Assembly: GCA_016180645.1 (NCBI GenBank)
Contig: JACPAV010000007.1
Location: 62,001-126,000, forward strand
Length of the DNA stretch: 64,000 bases
Reading direction: 5' to 3'
Source: Nitrospirota bacterium
GTDB taxonomy: Bacteria > JACPQY01
The position numbers were made by a program, and so were the translations under genes. The notes beneath the pieces are model-generated. The model was not told the origin of the DNA, did no database searches, and was given only the letters and a program-made list of their open reading frames with translations. This document shows, piece after piece, positions 1 to 7,337 of this stretch (position 1 is the stretch's first letter; the number at the start of each line of letters is the position of its first letter).

Positions 1-2
1 TT

Positions 3-86
3 CCCGAGACCGATCTCGAGTGGCATCCGACGATCATCATACGGGGATTGAAATCTCTCCCTATCCGATTTACGGCGATTCAGTAG
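3..86 (+). CDS. C-terminal end of a probable cytochrome P450 (5' truncated by window)
   Basis: An open frame enters from the window edge and stops at TAG 84-86. The last residues include LEWHP, then RGLKSLPIRF and a short tail. Many bacterial cytochrome P450s end with a similar W-x-P...LRGL-x-x-LPVRF pattern, so this is read as the last 27 residues of a P450. The heme-binding Cys loop would lie outside the window, so the family cannot be confirmed. It lies 18 nt upstream of the acyl-CoA dehydrogenase in the same direction, which would fit an oxidative catabolic operon. Confidence 0.45.
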   Translation, partial: PETDLEWHPTIIIRGLKSLPIRFTAIQ

Positions 87-104
87 AACGAAGAGAGGGT
101 ATCC

Positions 105-1301
105 ATGACTACAGGCATCGAAACAGAAAGCGCGGCGAATCTGAGATCCGAGGCGCGGTCTTGGATCCGAAAAAACCTTCCCAAAGAGTGGCGAGCGGCT
201 TCCGCTGAAACCATCGGAGAGGAAAACTACATGGAGATCCGCCGTGCCTGGGCGAAGAAACTCTACGAGGCCGGCTGGGTCGGCCTCTCCTGGGCGAAGG
301 AGTACGGCGGAAAAGGATTGTCGCTCGTGGAGGAGGTCGTTTTCGCCGAGGAGGAAGCGCTGGCGCAGGCGCCGGACTTCATCAGCCGGAACAGCGTGTA
401 CTACATTGGTCCGACGATCATTGCGCATGGGAACGAAGAGCAGAAGCGGCGATACCTCCCGAAGATGTTGTCCGCCGAGGAAGTCTGGTGCCAGGGGTAT
501 TCGGAGCCGAATGCGGGATCGGACCTGGCCTCCCTGCGGACGGCGGCGATGAAACGGGACGGACGCTGGATCGTGAACGGGCAGAAAACGTGGACCACCA
601 TCGGGAACCACGCCACGTGGTGCTATTTCCTGGCACGCACGGATCCGTCGGCGCCGAAACACAAAGGCATCACGGCGTTTGTGGTCGATATGAAAACGAA
701 GGGCATCACCGTTCGTCCGATCACCACGATCACGGGCTCCACCGAATTCTCGGAAATGTTTTTCGACGACGTGGAAGTGCCGGAGGAGAATGTGCTCGGC
801 GCGCTGAATCAGGGATGGAAAGTGACGATGACGACGCTTGGGTTCGAGCGGAGCATGAACAATTTCGCCCGCGCGGTGCTCCTCCGCTCCGAAGTGGAGG
901 AAGTGGCCCGACTGGCCCGGCGAACGAGGCGGCACGGCCGGCCGGCGATCGAAGACGGCTGGATCGCGCAGCGCCTCGCCCAGTGCGCGGAAGAGGCCGA
1001 AGCGCTCAGGCTCACGATTCATCGCTACCTGCCCAAATGGGCGGAGACGCATCAGCCGGGGCCGGAATCGTCGGTCATCAAGATCATGTGGTCCGAGGCT
1101 CATCAAAGGCTGATGGAATTGGCGCTCGAGGTCCTGGGACCGGGCGCTCAGCTTCGGACGGGTCCCGATGCCGAAGCCAAGGGCCGTTGGCCGATGATGT
1201 ATTTGTTCACGCGCGCCGAGACCATTTACGCGGGGACGTCCGAGATTCAGCGGAACGTGGTAGCCGAGCGAATGCTGGGGATGCCGAGGGCGAAAGAGTG
1301 A
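105..1301 (+). CDS. Acyl-CoA dehydrogenase
   Basis: 398 aa, the usual length for the FAD-dependent acyl-CoA dehydrogenase family, which introduces an alpha,beta double bond into acyl-CoA thioesters and passes electrons to ETF. Seen: the family signature YSEPNAGSD near residue 131, a central beta domain with WTTIG, and the C-terminal helical domain ending in YAGTSEIQRNVVAERMLG, the classical end motif. The ATG at 105 follows a purine-rich GAGAGGG. It is the first complete gene of a rightward cluster with two SDRs and an AtuA pair, so a role in beta-oxidation-like breakdown of a branched, terpenoid or steroid-like acid is inferred. The exact substrate cannot be read from the sequence. Confidence 0.95.
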   Translation: MTTGIETESAANLRSEARSWIRKNLPKEWRAASAETIGEENYMEIRRAWAKKLYEAGWVGLSWAKEYGGKGLSLVEEVVFAEEEALAQAPDFISRNSVYYIGPTIIAHGNEEQKRRYLPKMLSAEEVWCQGYSEPNAGSDLASLRTAAMKRDGRWIVNGQKTWTTIGNHATWCYFLARTDPSAPKHKGITAFVVDMKTKGITVRPITTITGSTEFSEMFFDDVEVPEENVLGALNQGWKVTMTTLGFERSMNNFARAVLLRSEVEEVARLARRTRRHGRPAIEDGWIAQRLAQCAEEAEALRLTIHRYLPKWAETHQPGPESSVIKIMWSEAHQRLMELALEVLGPGAQLRTGPDAEAKGRWPMMYLFTRAETIYAGTSEIQRNVVAERMLGMPRAKE

Positions 1302-1334
1302 TTTGACATTTGAGATTTCAGATTTGAGATTCGG
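1301..1334. repeat. AT-rich GATTTGAGATTTCA repeat, copy 1 (inverted)
   Basis: A low-GC stretch of tandem, imperfect 8-9 nt units (TTTGAGATT / TTTCAGATT) sits between the acyl-CoA dehydrogenase stop and the four-helix-bundle gene. It is the reverse complement of the units at 1614-1646, 1833-1861 and 3599-3623. Its base composition is very different from the surrounding roughly 60% GC coding sequence. Confidence 0.7.
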
Positions 1335-1337
1335 GAA

Positions 1338-1835
1338 ATGACGTACGAACGTTTTGAAGACTTGCCCGTGTGGAAGGCGGGGATGGAGCTCGCCGAGAAA
1401 GTGTATGCGCTCACGAAATCGCGGGAGTTTCGGCCCCAGCGATCGCTCCGAGACCAGATCGAACGGGCGGCCGTGTCGGTCTCCAACAACATCGCCGAGG
1501 GCTTCGAGCGCGGAACAACCAACGAACTGCTCGCATTCCTCTACATTGCTCGCGGCTCAGCCGGCGAAGTCCGCTCCATGCTTCTTCTCCTGGACCGCCT
1601 TCCCGATTTCTTCAATTTGAAATCTCAAATCTCAAATCTGAAATCCCTGGCCGAATCCATCTCCTGCCAGCTTCGCGCTTGGGCCGACTCCCTCCAGAAT
1701 TCCCCCATCCAAGGCCAGCGCCACCTGACGGACAAAGTTCGGAAGCTTGAAGCTGAAAAGAAAGCCCGTAACGAGTTCATCCTCGAAATCCACCGCATTT
1801 CCGGAAAGAAAATCCTGCGCGTGGACGAATCATGA
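1338..1835 (+). CDS. Four-helix-bundle protein (23S rRNA intervening-sequence family)
   Basis: 165 aa. The N-terminal 95 residues match the four-helix bundle / S23 family: YERFEDLPVWKAGMELA at the start, then RDQIERAAVSVSNNIAEGFER, the most conserved segment, and the helix around ARGSAGEVRSMLLLLD. Members are often encoded in 23S rRNA intervening sequences or as stand-alone genes; their molecular function is unknown. Odd: residues near 92-103 (NLKSQISNLKS) are encoded by the AT-rich repeat, which also abuts the gene on both sides, and the C-terminal third (about residues 110-165) is longer than usual for the family. The gene interrupts an otherwise metabolic cluster, so it may be an inserted cassette. 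Confidence 0.85.
   Translation: MTYERFEDLPVWKAGMELAEKVYALTKSREFRPQRSLRDQIERAAVSVSNNIAEGFERGTTNELLAFLYIARGSAGEVRSMLLLLDRLPDFFNLKSQISNLKSLAESISCQLRAWADSLQNSPIQGQRHLTDKVRKLEAEKKARNEFILEIHRISGKKILRVDES
1614..1646. repeat. AT-rich AAATCTCAAATCTGAAATC repeat, copy 2 (inside the four-helix-bundle gene)
   Basis: Three imperfect units of the same 8-9 nt motif are translated in frame as NLKSQISNLKS within the four-helix-bundle protein. Orientation is opposite to copy 1 and the same as copies 3 and 4. Confidence 0.75.
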
Positions 1836-1861
1836 AATCTCCAATCTCAAATCTGAAATCG
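1833..1861. repeat. AT-rich repeat, copy 3 (overlaps stop codon)
   Basis: Units of AATCTCAAATCTGAAATC begin at the TGA stop codon of the four-helix-bundle gene and run to about 1861, ending just before the Shine-Dalgarno of the downstream SDR. Together with copy 1 it brackets the four-helix-bundle gene. Confidence 0.75.
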
Positions 1862-1893
1862 AAGAAGTTAGAAGCAATGAAGGAGGAATTGCG

Positions 1894-2799
1894 ATGGAAG
1901 TGAATTCAAAAGTGCGTTTGGACGGAAAGGTGTGCATCGTGACCGGATCGGGGAGGGGGATCGGGTTCGGGATCGCGAGGACGATGGCCGCCATCGGAGC
2001 GAGGGTCGTGGTGAACGATATCGACCAGGAGCCGCTGGACGCCGCGGTGAAGGAGATCCAGAGGGCGGGCGGCGAAGCGATCGGCGTGAAAGCTTCCGTC
2101 GGCTCCGTGGAAGACGGCCAGAAGCTGACGAAGTCGGCGCTGGACAAGTGGGGAGGTGTGGACGTGTTGGTGAACAATGCCGGGATCACGCGCGACTCGC
2201 TCTTCCACAAAATGAGCGAGCAGCAGTGGGACGAAATCATGAACGTTCATGTGAAGGCCCTTTTCTGCTGCACGCAGCCGGTGATCCAGCATCTCGTCGA
2301 ACGCCAGAAGAGCGGAGGGGCGGGCGGCAGCATCGTCAGCATGTCCTCCACGGCGGGGCTCAAGGGCAATGTGGGGCAGGCGAACTATTCCGCCGCGAAG
2401 GCCGGCGTCCTCGGCTTCACCCTCGCGCTTGCCAAGGAAATGGAACGGTTCAAAGTCCGCGTGAATGCCGTGGCGCCCTCGGCATGGACGCGGTTGACCT
2501 CGGCCATACCCGAAGAGGTTCTCGTCAAGAGCGTGGGGCAGGAAGGTGTGGATCGCATGAAATCGCGCAGGCCGGAGGATCTTGCGTCGATCATCTGCTT
2601 CCTCGCGTCCGATGCCGCCGACGGCGTGACCGGCCAATTCGTCCGTGCCGCGGGCAACATGATCGGCCTTTGGAACCATCCCGATGCGAAGGTGACGATC
2701 TACACCGAAGACGGTTGGACTCCCGATACCGTGGCCGCCGCCTTTGAGGACAAGCTCCGCCCCCGGATGGAGAAACTGGTGGGTATTTTCAATCAATAG
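1894..2799 (+). CDS. Short-chain dehydrogenase/reductase (SDR), classical type
   Basis: 301 aa from ATG 1894, chosen because AGGAGG lies 7 nt upstream (1881-1886) and the SDR domain begins directly afterwards; a longer open frame upstream runs through repeat sequence. Seen: cofactor motif TGSGRGIG near residue 18, NNAG, a Ser in SIVSMSSTAG, and the catalytic YSAAK. The roughly 45-residue C-terminal extension (after the FVRAAGNMIGLWNHP region) is typical of SDRs in fatty-acid or steroid side-chain catabolism, where they oxidise 3-hydroxyacyl-CoA or hydroxysteroids with NAD(P). Its place after the acyl-CoA dehydrogenase supports a beta-oxidation-like hydroxyacyl dehydrogenase role (inferred). 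Confidence 0.93.
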   Translation: MEVNSKVRLDGKVCIVTGSGRGIGFGIARTMAAIGARVVVNDIDQEPLDAAVKEIQRAGGEAIGVKASVGSVEDGQKLTKSALDKWGGVDVLVNNAGITRDSLFHKMSEQQWDEIMNVHVKALFCCTQPVIQHLVERQKSGGAGGSIVSMSSTAGLKGNVGQANYSAAKAGVLGFTLALAKEMERFKVRVNAVAPSAWTRLTSAIPEEVLVKSVGQEGVDRMKSRRPEDLASIICFLASDAADGVTGQFVRAAGNMIGLWNHPDAKVTIYTEDGWTPDTVAAAFEDKLRPRMEKLVGIFNQ

Positions 2800-2822
2800 C
2801 TGACGGCTGAACGCTGATTATC
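2800..2822. repeat. CTGACGGCTGAACGCTGA-type short repeat
   Basis: The 24-nt gap between the two SDR genes is almost entirely a CTGA...GCTGA degenerate repeat. The same kind of unit (TCAGC / GCTGA) makes up the gap at 44641-44731. Confidence 0.5.
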
Positions 2823-2823
2823 G

Positions 2824-3582
2824 ATGGCTAGTATCTTGAAAGGCAAAGTCGCCCTAGTCACCGCTGCCGCCGGCGCGGGGATCGGCCACGCCACCGTGCG
2901 CGCTTTTGCGGAATTGGGCGCCGATGTGGTGGTGACCGACATCCACGAGGGGCGAACGAAGCAATTTTGCACCGACTTGGAGAAAGAATTCGGAAGGCCC
3001 TTCCTGGGTTTGGCTGTGGACGTGACCAAAGAGGACCAGGTGAATCTTGCCGTTTCCGAAACGCACGAACGGTACGGCCGGATTGACATTCTGGTGAACA
3101 ATGCCGCAAGAAATGTCCCCAAACCGGTTTGGGAAATGCCCACCGAAACCTGGCGATTCATTCTGGAGGTCTGCCTCACGAGCCAATTCTTCTTCATTCG
3201 CGCGGCCCTTCCGAACATGATCGAGCGGAAATCCGGCTGCATCATCAACGTCTCGTCGGGCGCCGCGTGGGTGCCGTTCAAGTGGGGCGATTCGGCGTAC
3301 TCGGCGGCCAAGGCGGGCGTGCTTGCGCTCACCCGCGCCGTGGCCGCGGAAGTCGGACCCTACAATATCCGCGTGAATGCCATTGCGCCCGATCTCATCT
3401 GGAACGATCACCTGGCCAAAATTTACCCGCCCGAATATTTCGACGACCTGAAGAAAATGTCGGTTACCGGCAAGACGGGACGCCCCGAAGACATGGCCCG
3501 CATCGCGCTTTTCCTTGCCACGGATACCTATCTTACGGGTCAAGTCATCAACGGCTCCGGCGGTATCTACATGCACCCTTGA
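2824..3582 (+). CDS. Short-chain dehydrogenase/reductase (SDR)
   Basis: 252 aa, standard length. Seen: N-terminal cofactor loop TAAAGAGIG (an Ala-rich variant of TGxxxGIG), NNAARN instead of NNAG, the Ser segment IINVSSGAA and the catalytic YSAAK. The C-terminus TGQVINGSGGIYMHP is the usual SDR end. It follows the previous SDR by 24 nt in the same direction and is probably co-transcribed. It most likely oxidises or reduces a hydroxyl/keto intermediate of the pathway encoded here; substrate is not deducible. The NNAA variation occurs in functional SDRs, so it is not evidence of inactivity. Confidence 0.93.
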   Translation: MASILKGKVALVTAAAGAGIGHATVRAFAELGADVVVTDIHEGRTKQFCTDLEKEFGRPFLGLAVDVTKEDQVNLAVSETHERYGRIDILVNNAARNVPKPVWEMPTETWRFILEVCLTSQFFFIRAALPNMIERKSGCIINVSSGAAWVPFKWGDSAYSAAKAGVLALTRAVAAEVGPYNIRVNAIAPDLIWNDHLAKIYPPEYFDDLKKMSVTGKTGRPEDMARIALFLATDTYLTGQVINGSGGIYMHP

Positions 3583-3598
3583 AACGCGGACGATTTCA

Positions 3599-3623
3599 CA
3601 TTTGAAATCTCAAATCTCAAATT
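3599..3623. repeat. AT-rich repeat, copy 4
   Basis: CATTTGAAATCTCAAATCTC, three units of the AT-rich motif, fills the gap before the AtuA gene. A TTG within it could serve as an alternative start of AtuA, but the ATG at 3628 is preferred. Confidence 0.7.
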
Positions 3624-3627
3624 GCCG

Positions 3628-4983
3628 ATGAAAACCGTCCGCCTTGGCGCGGGCTCGGCCTTTTGGGGCGATGCGCTCGGCCCGGCCGTCGAACTCGTGA
3701 AGAAGGGAAACCTTCAGTACATCGGATTCGATCACTTGGCCGAACTTACGATGGCGATCCTCCAGCGCCAGAAGCGCCGCGATCCGAAGACCGGGTTCAT
3801 CCCGGATCTCATCCCCTGGATGGAAACGATCGTGCCCCTCGCGGCTCCCAATGGAGTAAAGGTGATCACAAACGGCGGCGGCGCGAATCCCGAACAAGCG
3901 GTTGAGCAGATCCTGAAACTGCCCGCCGTGGCGAAATCGGGCTGGAAGGTCGGCATGGTTCTGGGCGACGACGTGACCGATCTCGTCCGCACAATGCACG
4001 AGCAGGGTCACTCCTTCCCAAATCTCGAAACCGGCGAGCGTGACATCGATGGGATTCTTCCCCGCATGGTCGCCGCGAACGCCTATCTGGGCTCGGACGG
4101 CATCGTTGATCTGCTTGCGCAGGGTGCGGACTTGGTTGTTACGGGACGCAACACGGACAATTCGCTCTTCCTCGCGCCCCTCATGTACGAATTCGGGTGG
4201 GGCCACGGCCGCGATACGGACCGGATTGCGGCGGGCATCGTCGTCGGTCACGTCATCGAATGCACCTGTATGTGCATGGGCGGGGCGTCGAATTTCTGGG
4301 GCGACGTTCCCCAAGCTTGGAATATCGGATTCCCCATAGCGGAGGTAACAAGCGACGGCGAGGCCGTGATCACGAAACTCCACGATGCCGGAGGAATGGT
4401 GAACGAATGGACCGTGAAAGAACACCTCGTCTACGAAATCCACGATCCGCGGGCATATGTCATGGCAGACGGAGTGGCCGATCTGACGACCGTGAGACTG
4501 AGCAACGACGGCAAAGATCGCGTGCGTATCAGCCAAGTCAGGGGCAGGCCGCGACCGGAAGCGTACAAAGTGTTGGTTGCGTACGAAGACGGCTTTATGG
4601 GTGAAGCGGCCGTTTACTTCCCGTGGCCCGATGCTCTTGCAAAAGCGAAGCGGGCCGAAGAGGTCTTGAGAAAACGATTCGAACCGTGGGCCGACCGCAT
4701 CCTGGATCTGCGCATCGACCGACTCGGTGTGAACGGCCTCTTGGGGGAAACTTCGCCCGAACCCGTGGATCCCAACGAGATCGGCGTGCGCGTGGCCCTC
4801 CGAACGAGGACTCAGCAGGACATTGAGAAAATCAAGCGGGAGATCGTCCACCTCTGGACGGCCGGCGGCGTCGGCGCGGCCATTCAAGCGCCCACCCCGT
4901 CGAAACCGGTCGTCTCACTCTGGCCCACGCTCGTCCCAAGGGAAAACGTGCCGGTGAGAACGGTGTTGAAGCGAGCCTCATGA
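3628..4983 (+). CDS. Acyclic terpene utilization AtuA family protein (DUF1446)
   Basis: 451 aa from ATG 3628 (a TTG two codons upstream lies in the AT-rich repeat). The opening VRLGAGSAFWGDALGPA, the YIGFDHLAELTMAIL segment and ITNGGGANPE match the AtuA/DUF1446 family. AtuA is required for citronellol/geraniol degradation in Pseudomonas; its catalytic role is undefined. The gene overlaps the next by 4 nt (ATGA, 4980-4983), so the two are translationally coupled and likely act together. Context (acyl-CoA dehydrogenase and two SDRs upstream) suggests catabolism of a branched or isoprenoid acid. Confidence 0.9.
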   Translation: MKTVRLGAGSAFWGDALGPAVELVKKGNLQYIGFDHLAELTMAILQRQKRRDPKTGFIPDLIPWMETIVPLAAPNGVKVITNGGGANPEQAVEQILKLPAVAKSGWKVGMVLGDDVTDLVRTMHEQGHSFPNLETGERDIDGILPRMVAANAYLGSDGIVDLLAQGADLVVTGRNTDNSLFLAPLMYEFGWGHGRDTDRIAAGIVVGHVIECTCMCMGGASNFWGDVPQAWNIGFPIAEVTSDGEAVITKLHDAGGMVNEWTVKEHLVYEIHDPRAYVMADGVADLTTVRLSNDGKDRVRISQVRGRPRPEAYKVLVAYEDGFMGEAAVYFPWPDALAKAKRAEEVLRKRFEPWADRILDLRIDRLGVNGLLGETSPEPVDPNEIGVRVALRTRTQQDIEKIKREIVHLWTAGGVGAAIQAPTPSKPVVSLWPTLVPRENVPVRTVLKRAS

Positions 4984-5297
4984 GAAAGGTTCAGCTCCGC
5001 GATCTCTGCTATGCCCGCTCCGGCGACAAAGGCGACACGGTTAACGTGGGCCTCCTCGCGAAGGATGCCACGGCGTATGATCTCCTCCGCCGTCATCTCA
5101 CCCCCGAAAAAATCAAGTCTCACTTCGGAGCGATGGTCCGAGGCCCCGTCGAAATCTACGAAATGCCCAACATCCAAGCCCTCAACGTCGTCCTCCGCCA
5201 AGCCCTGGACGGCGGCGCCTCCCGAACTCTGCGCTTGGACCAAACCGGCAAGGCCATGGGCAGCGCCCTGTTGCGGATGGAGATCGAATTGGACTGA
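4980..5297 (+). CDS. AtuA-like C-terminal domain protein (AtuA partner)
   Basis: 105 aa. The sequence LRDLCYARSGDKGDTVNVGL at residues 6-25 is the hallmark of the AtuA-like C-terminal domain, which in many proteins is fused to AtuA and in others, as here, is a separate small protein. Starts on the ATGA overlap with AtuA. Function within the pair is unknown; a shared complex is inferred from the recurrent fusion and coupling. It is the last gene of the rightward cluster; a regulator converges on it from the other strand. Confidence 0.9.
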   Translation: MRKVQLRDLCYARSGDKGDTVNVGLLAKDATAYDLLRRHLTPEKIKSHFGAMVRGPVEIYEMPNIQALNVVLRQALDGGASRTLRLDQTGKAMGSALLRMEIELD

Positions 5298-5414
5298 GTT
5301 CGGAAGGTACGGTCGAGGGCGACTGGATCGCTTTGCTCTGCCTCAGTTCCTTGGTGCCCCATCAGGGGGAACTGGATGCACCTCGTCGAGTCTGGCACCT
5401 GAAGATGCGGAAAT

Positions 5415-6329
5415 CTAATCCACCACATTTCGTTTGGCTGAAGAGGAGATGGCCTGGACGGCGGGATGGGAGATTCTCCTCTCGACGGAAACGGCATAGA
5501 ACCGCTCGCGAACTCCGGGAATTCGGCCCACGGCGATGGCGCCGTGCTGGGCGCGCACGTCCCTCTCGATGATGACCGGCGCCGGGAAAAGGCCATGCCC
5601 GGTCTGTCCGAACACCTTCAAGAGGGCGCTGTCTTCAAATTCGCCCACGGTCTTGGGCCGGATTCCCTCTTCGTGGAACCACTGTTCCAGCGAACGTCTC
5701 AAGGATGTGTTCTCGGTCGGCAATAGCATGGGAGCGGCTTCGAGCGACTGGGGGAAGCGCCGCCGGTATCGGGCAGCGACAGCGGGTGCGCCGAAGATCG
5801 AAACCATGCTCTCTGCCAGGAGGTGGTTGAACGCCCGGACCTTGATCATGGGTGGGACGGGCGCGTCGGTCAGAACCATGTCCAATTCATGAATGGCCAG
5901 GTCCGCCAAAAGCCGGTCCGGTTTCCCTTCGCGACACACCAGTTGTACGGCCTCTGGGAGATGTAGGATGGGCGCCAGCAAGCGATAGGCCACCCATTTG
6001 GGCACCACATCCGCAATACCCACGACGAAACGTAGCGGTCGGTCCGGTGGCCGTCCCCTGACCGTTTCCATGAACTCCCTCCCCGTCGAAAAAATCGTTT
6101 CCGCATAGCGAGACGCAAGTTGCCCGAAATCGGTCAGAATCAGTCCCCGGCCTATCTTCCGGAAGAGTTTTTCTCCCAACGCTTTCTCCAAAGCGCGGAT
6201 CTGGCCGCTGATCGTGGGTGGAGACAGATGGATCTCTTCGCTCGCGCGGGCAATCGACCCCAGGCGTGCCACCGTCCAGAAATAGAGCAGGTGGTGGTAG
6301 TTGAGCCATTCCATCGGTTGATCATACAT
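5415..6329 (-). CDS. LysR-type regulator of the NhaR subfamily
   Basis: 304 aa. The start WLNYHHLLYFWTVARLGSI, the HTH segment LSPPTISGQIRALEKALGEKLF and RGLILTDFG are the NhaR version of the LysR winged helix (residues about 6-66); the effector-binding domain follows (about 95-290) and ends with ERFYAVSVERRISHPAVQ as in NhaR. Known NhaR controls the nhaA Na+/H+ antiporter in response to sodium; many NhaR-like paralogues control other genes, and no antiporter is visible here. It converges on the AtuA operon and is divergent from the hibernation-factor operon across a 74-nt AT-rich gap where its own promoter probably lies. Starts at 6329 or the internal ATG at 6314. Confidence 0.9.
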   Translation of the reverse strand: MYDQPMEWLNYHHLLYFWTVARLGSIARASEEIHLSPPTISGQIRALEKALGEKLFRKIGRGLILTDFGQLASRYAETIFSTGREFMETVRGRPPDRPLRFVVGIADVVPKWVAYRLLAPILHLPEAVQLVCREGKPDRLLADLAIHELDMVLTDAPVPPMIKVRAFNHLLAESMVSIFGAPAVAARYRRRFPQSLEAAPMLLPTENTSLRRSLEQWFHEEGIRPKTVGEFEDSALLKVFGQTGHGLFPAPVIIERDVRAQHGAIAVGRIPGVRERFYAVSVERRISHPAVQAISSSAKRNVVD

Positions 6330-6403
6330 CGAAATAACCGAATGATTAAGTCATAACTATCTTATTTTCATATCGTTCAGATCGGGCTATCCAGTCAGGC
6401 ACC
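6330..6403. promoter_or_regulatory. Divergent AT-rich intergenic region (regulator / hibernation operon)
   Basis: The 74 nt between two divergent start codons are markedly AT-rich, with TTAAGTCATAACTATCTTAT near 6343-6362. Divergent LysR promoters are commonly placed like this. No clear -35/-10 pair or T-N11-A palindrome could be assigned with certainty. Confidence 0.4.
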
Positions 6404-6757
6404 ATGCGCCTGAAGGTAGTCGGCAAAGGTTTCAAGGTGACGGACAAGCTCCGGTCGCACATCAATCTCCGTCTTCGCTTCGCTCTAGGCCGCTACGGCC
6501 CGCAGATCAATACGGTGACGGTCGATGTCTCAAGATCGGTCAAGCCGCGCGAACAGTGCCCGGTCCGATGTCGCATCAGAATCCGGGAGACGCAGGATAG
6601 AGTCCTTTTCGCGGAGGGCTCCGAAAAGGATCTTTACACCGCGGTTGCGGTGGCCGCGGAAAAGGCGGCTTGGCAGGTGGAGCAGAGCGCGCTGCGGGAG
6701 CGGGAACCCCTTGCGTTGAACGGGCGCGGGCCCCGCGTCGGCTTCAGAAACCGATGA
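6404..6757 (+). CDS. hpf: HPF/RaiA-type ribosome hibernation factor (short form)
   Basis: 117 aa, close to the short HPF/YfiA length and lacking the C-terminal dimerisation domain of long HPF. Seen: the N-terminal beta strand RLKVVGKGFKVTDKLRSHI, a central segment with positively charged residues, and EGSEKDLYTAVAVAAEKA, which corresponds to the conserved second helix of the family. These proteins bind the 30S decoding centre and inactivate ribosomes in starvation. First gene of a rightward group in which each stop overlaps the next start (6754-6757 ATGA), so it is probably expressed with the carbonic-anhydrase-like protein and TerC. Confidence 0.8.
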   Translation: MRLKVVGKGFKVTDKLRSHINLRLRFALGRYGPQINTVTVDVSRSVKPREQCPVRCRIRIRETQDRVLFAEGSEKDLYTAVAVAAEKAAWQVEQSALREREPLALNGRGPRVGFRNR

Positions 6758-7335
6758 ACAGGATGAAAGAAAGGTCCGGTGATCCTATCCCCGTGAGAGG
6801 GCGAGACGACGTTCTGACCGATTATCGGGATACACCGGTCGGTGACCTCCTCCGCCATCACAACCTCTGCCTGCATCCGAAATACTCGGACCGTCCGCGG
6901 CTTTTCATTGCGGCCTGCATGGACTATCGGATCTCGCTCCGGGTTCCGGATCGCTTCGCTTTTTTCATGCGCGTCCCGGGGGCCAACCTGCGGGGGCATG
7001 AGTTCGGTCTCTCCAGTGCCGTGGCCCTGTTCGGAATTCGCGCGGTCTGCCTTATTGGGCACGACGACTGCGCCATGGAGAATGTGTCGGCCTCGCGTGA
7101 GGCGTTCGTATCCGGTCTCGTCAAGAACGGGGGCTGGAACGAAGAGGAAGCAGCCCGGCAATTCAACCGGTTCCGCGCCTTGAATCAGACCGGCGGCGTA
7201 ACGGTGTTTCTCCGAAGCGAAACAGCGCGCCTGCAAGCGCTCTATCCGAAAGTCTTCTTTGCCGCCCTGCTTTATCGGGTGCGTGAGGACCGGCTCTACC
7301 AGATTCCTCCCGAGTCCCACAAGGCATCCGCTTGA
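6754..7335 (+). CDS. Beta-carbonic-anhydrase-like protein
   Basis: 193 aa from ATG 6754, which overlaps the stop of the preceding gene (ATGA); a second ATG lies at 6763. Seen: C55-x-D57-x-R59 in AACMDYR and H103-x-x-C106 in GHDDCAM, matching the zinc ligands (Cys, His, Cys) and Asp-Arg dyad of beta-class carbonic anhydrases, which interconvert CO2 and bicarbonate. The overall sequence is divergent and starts with about 48 extra residues before the first strand. Its coupling to HPF and TerC suggests a stress or pH role (inferred); activity should not be assumed. Confidence 0.75.
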   Translation: MNRMKERSGDPIPVRGRDDVLTDYRDTPVGDLLRHHNLCLHPKYSDRPRLFIAACMDYRISLRVPDRFAFFMRVPGANLRGHEFGLSSAVALFGIRAVCLIGHDDCAMENVSASREAFVSGLVKNGGWNEEEAARQFNRFRALNQTGGVTVFLRSETARLQALYPKVFFAALLYRVREDRLYQIPPESHKASA

Positions 7336-7337
7336 GC

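Noticed and set aside
3610-4887. 425-codon frame antisense to AtuA
   Set aside because: Shadow frame of AtuA; unlikely amino-acid composition, no Shine-Dalgarno.
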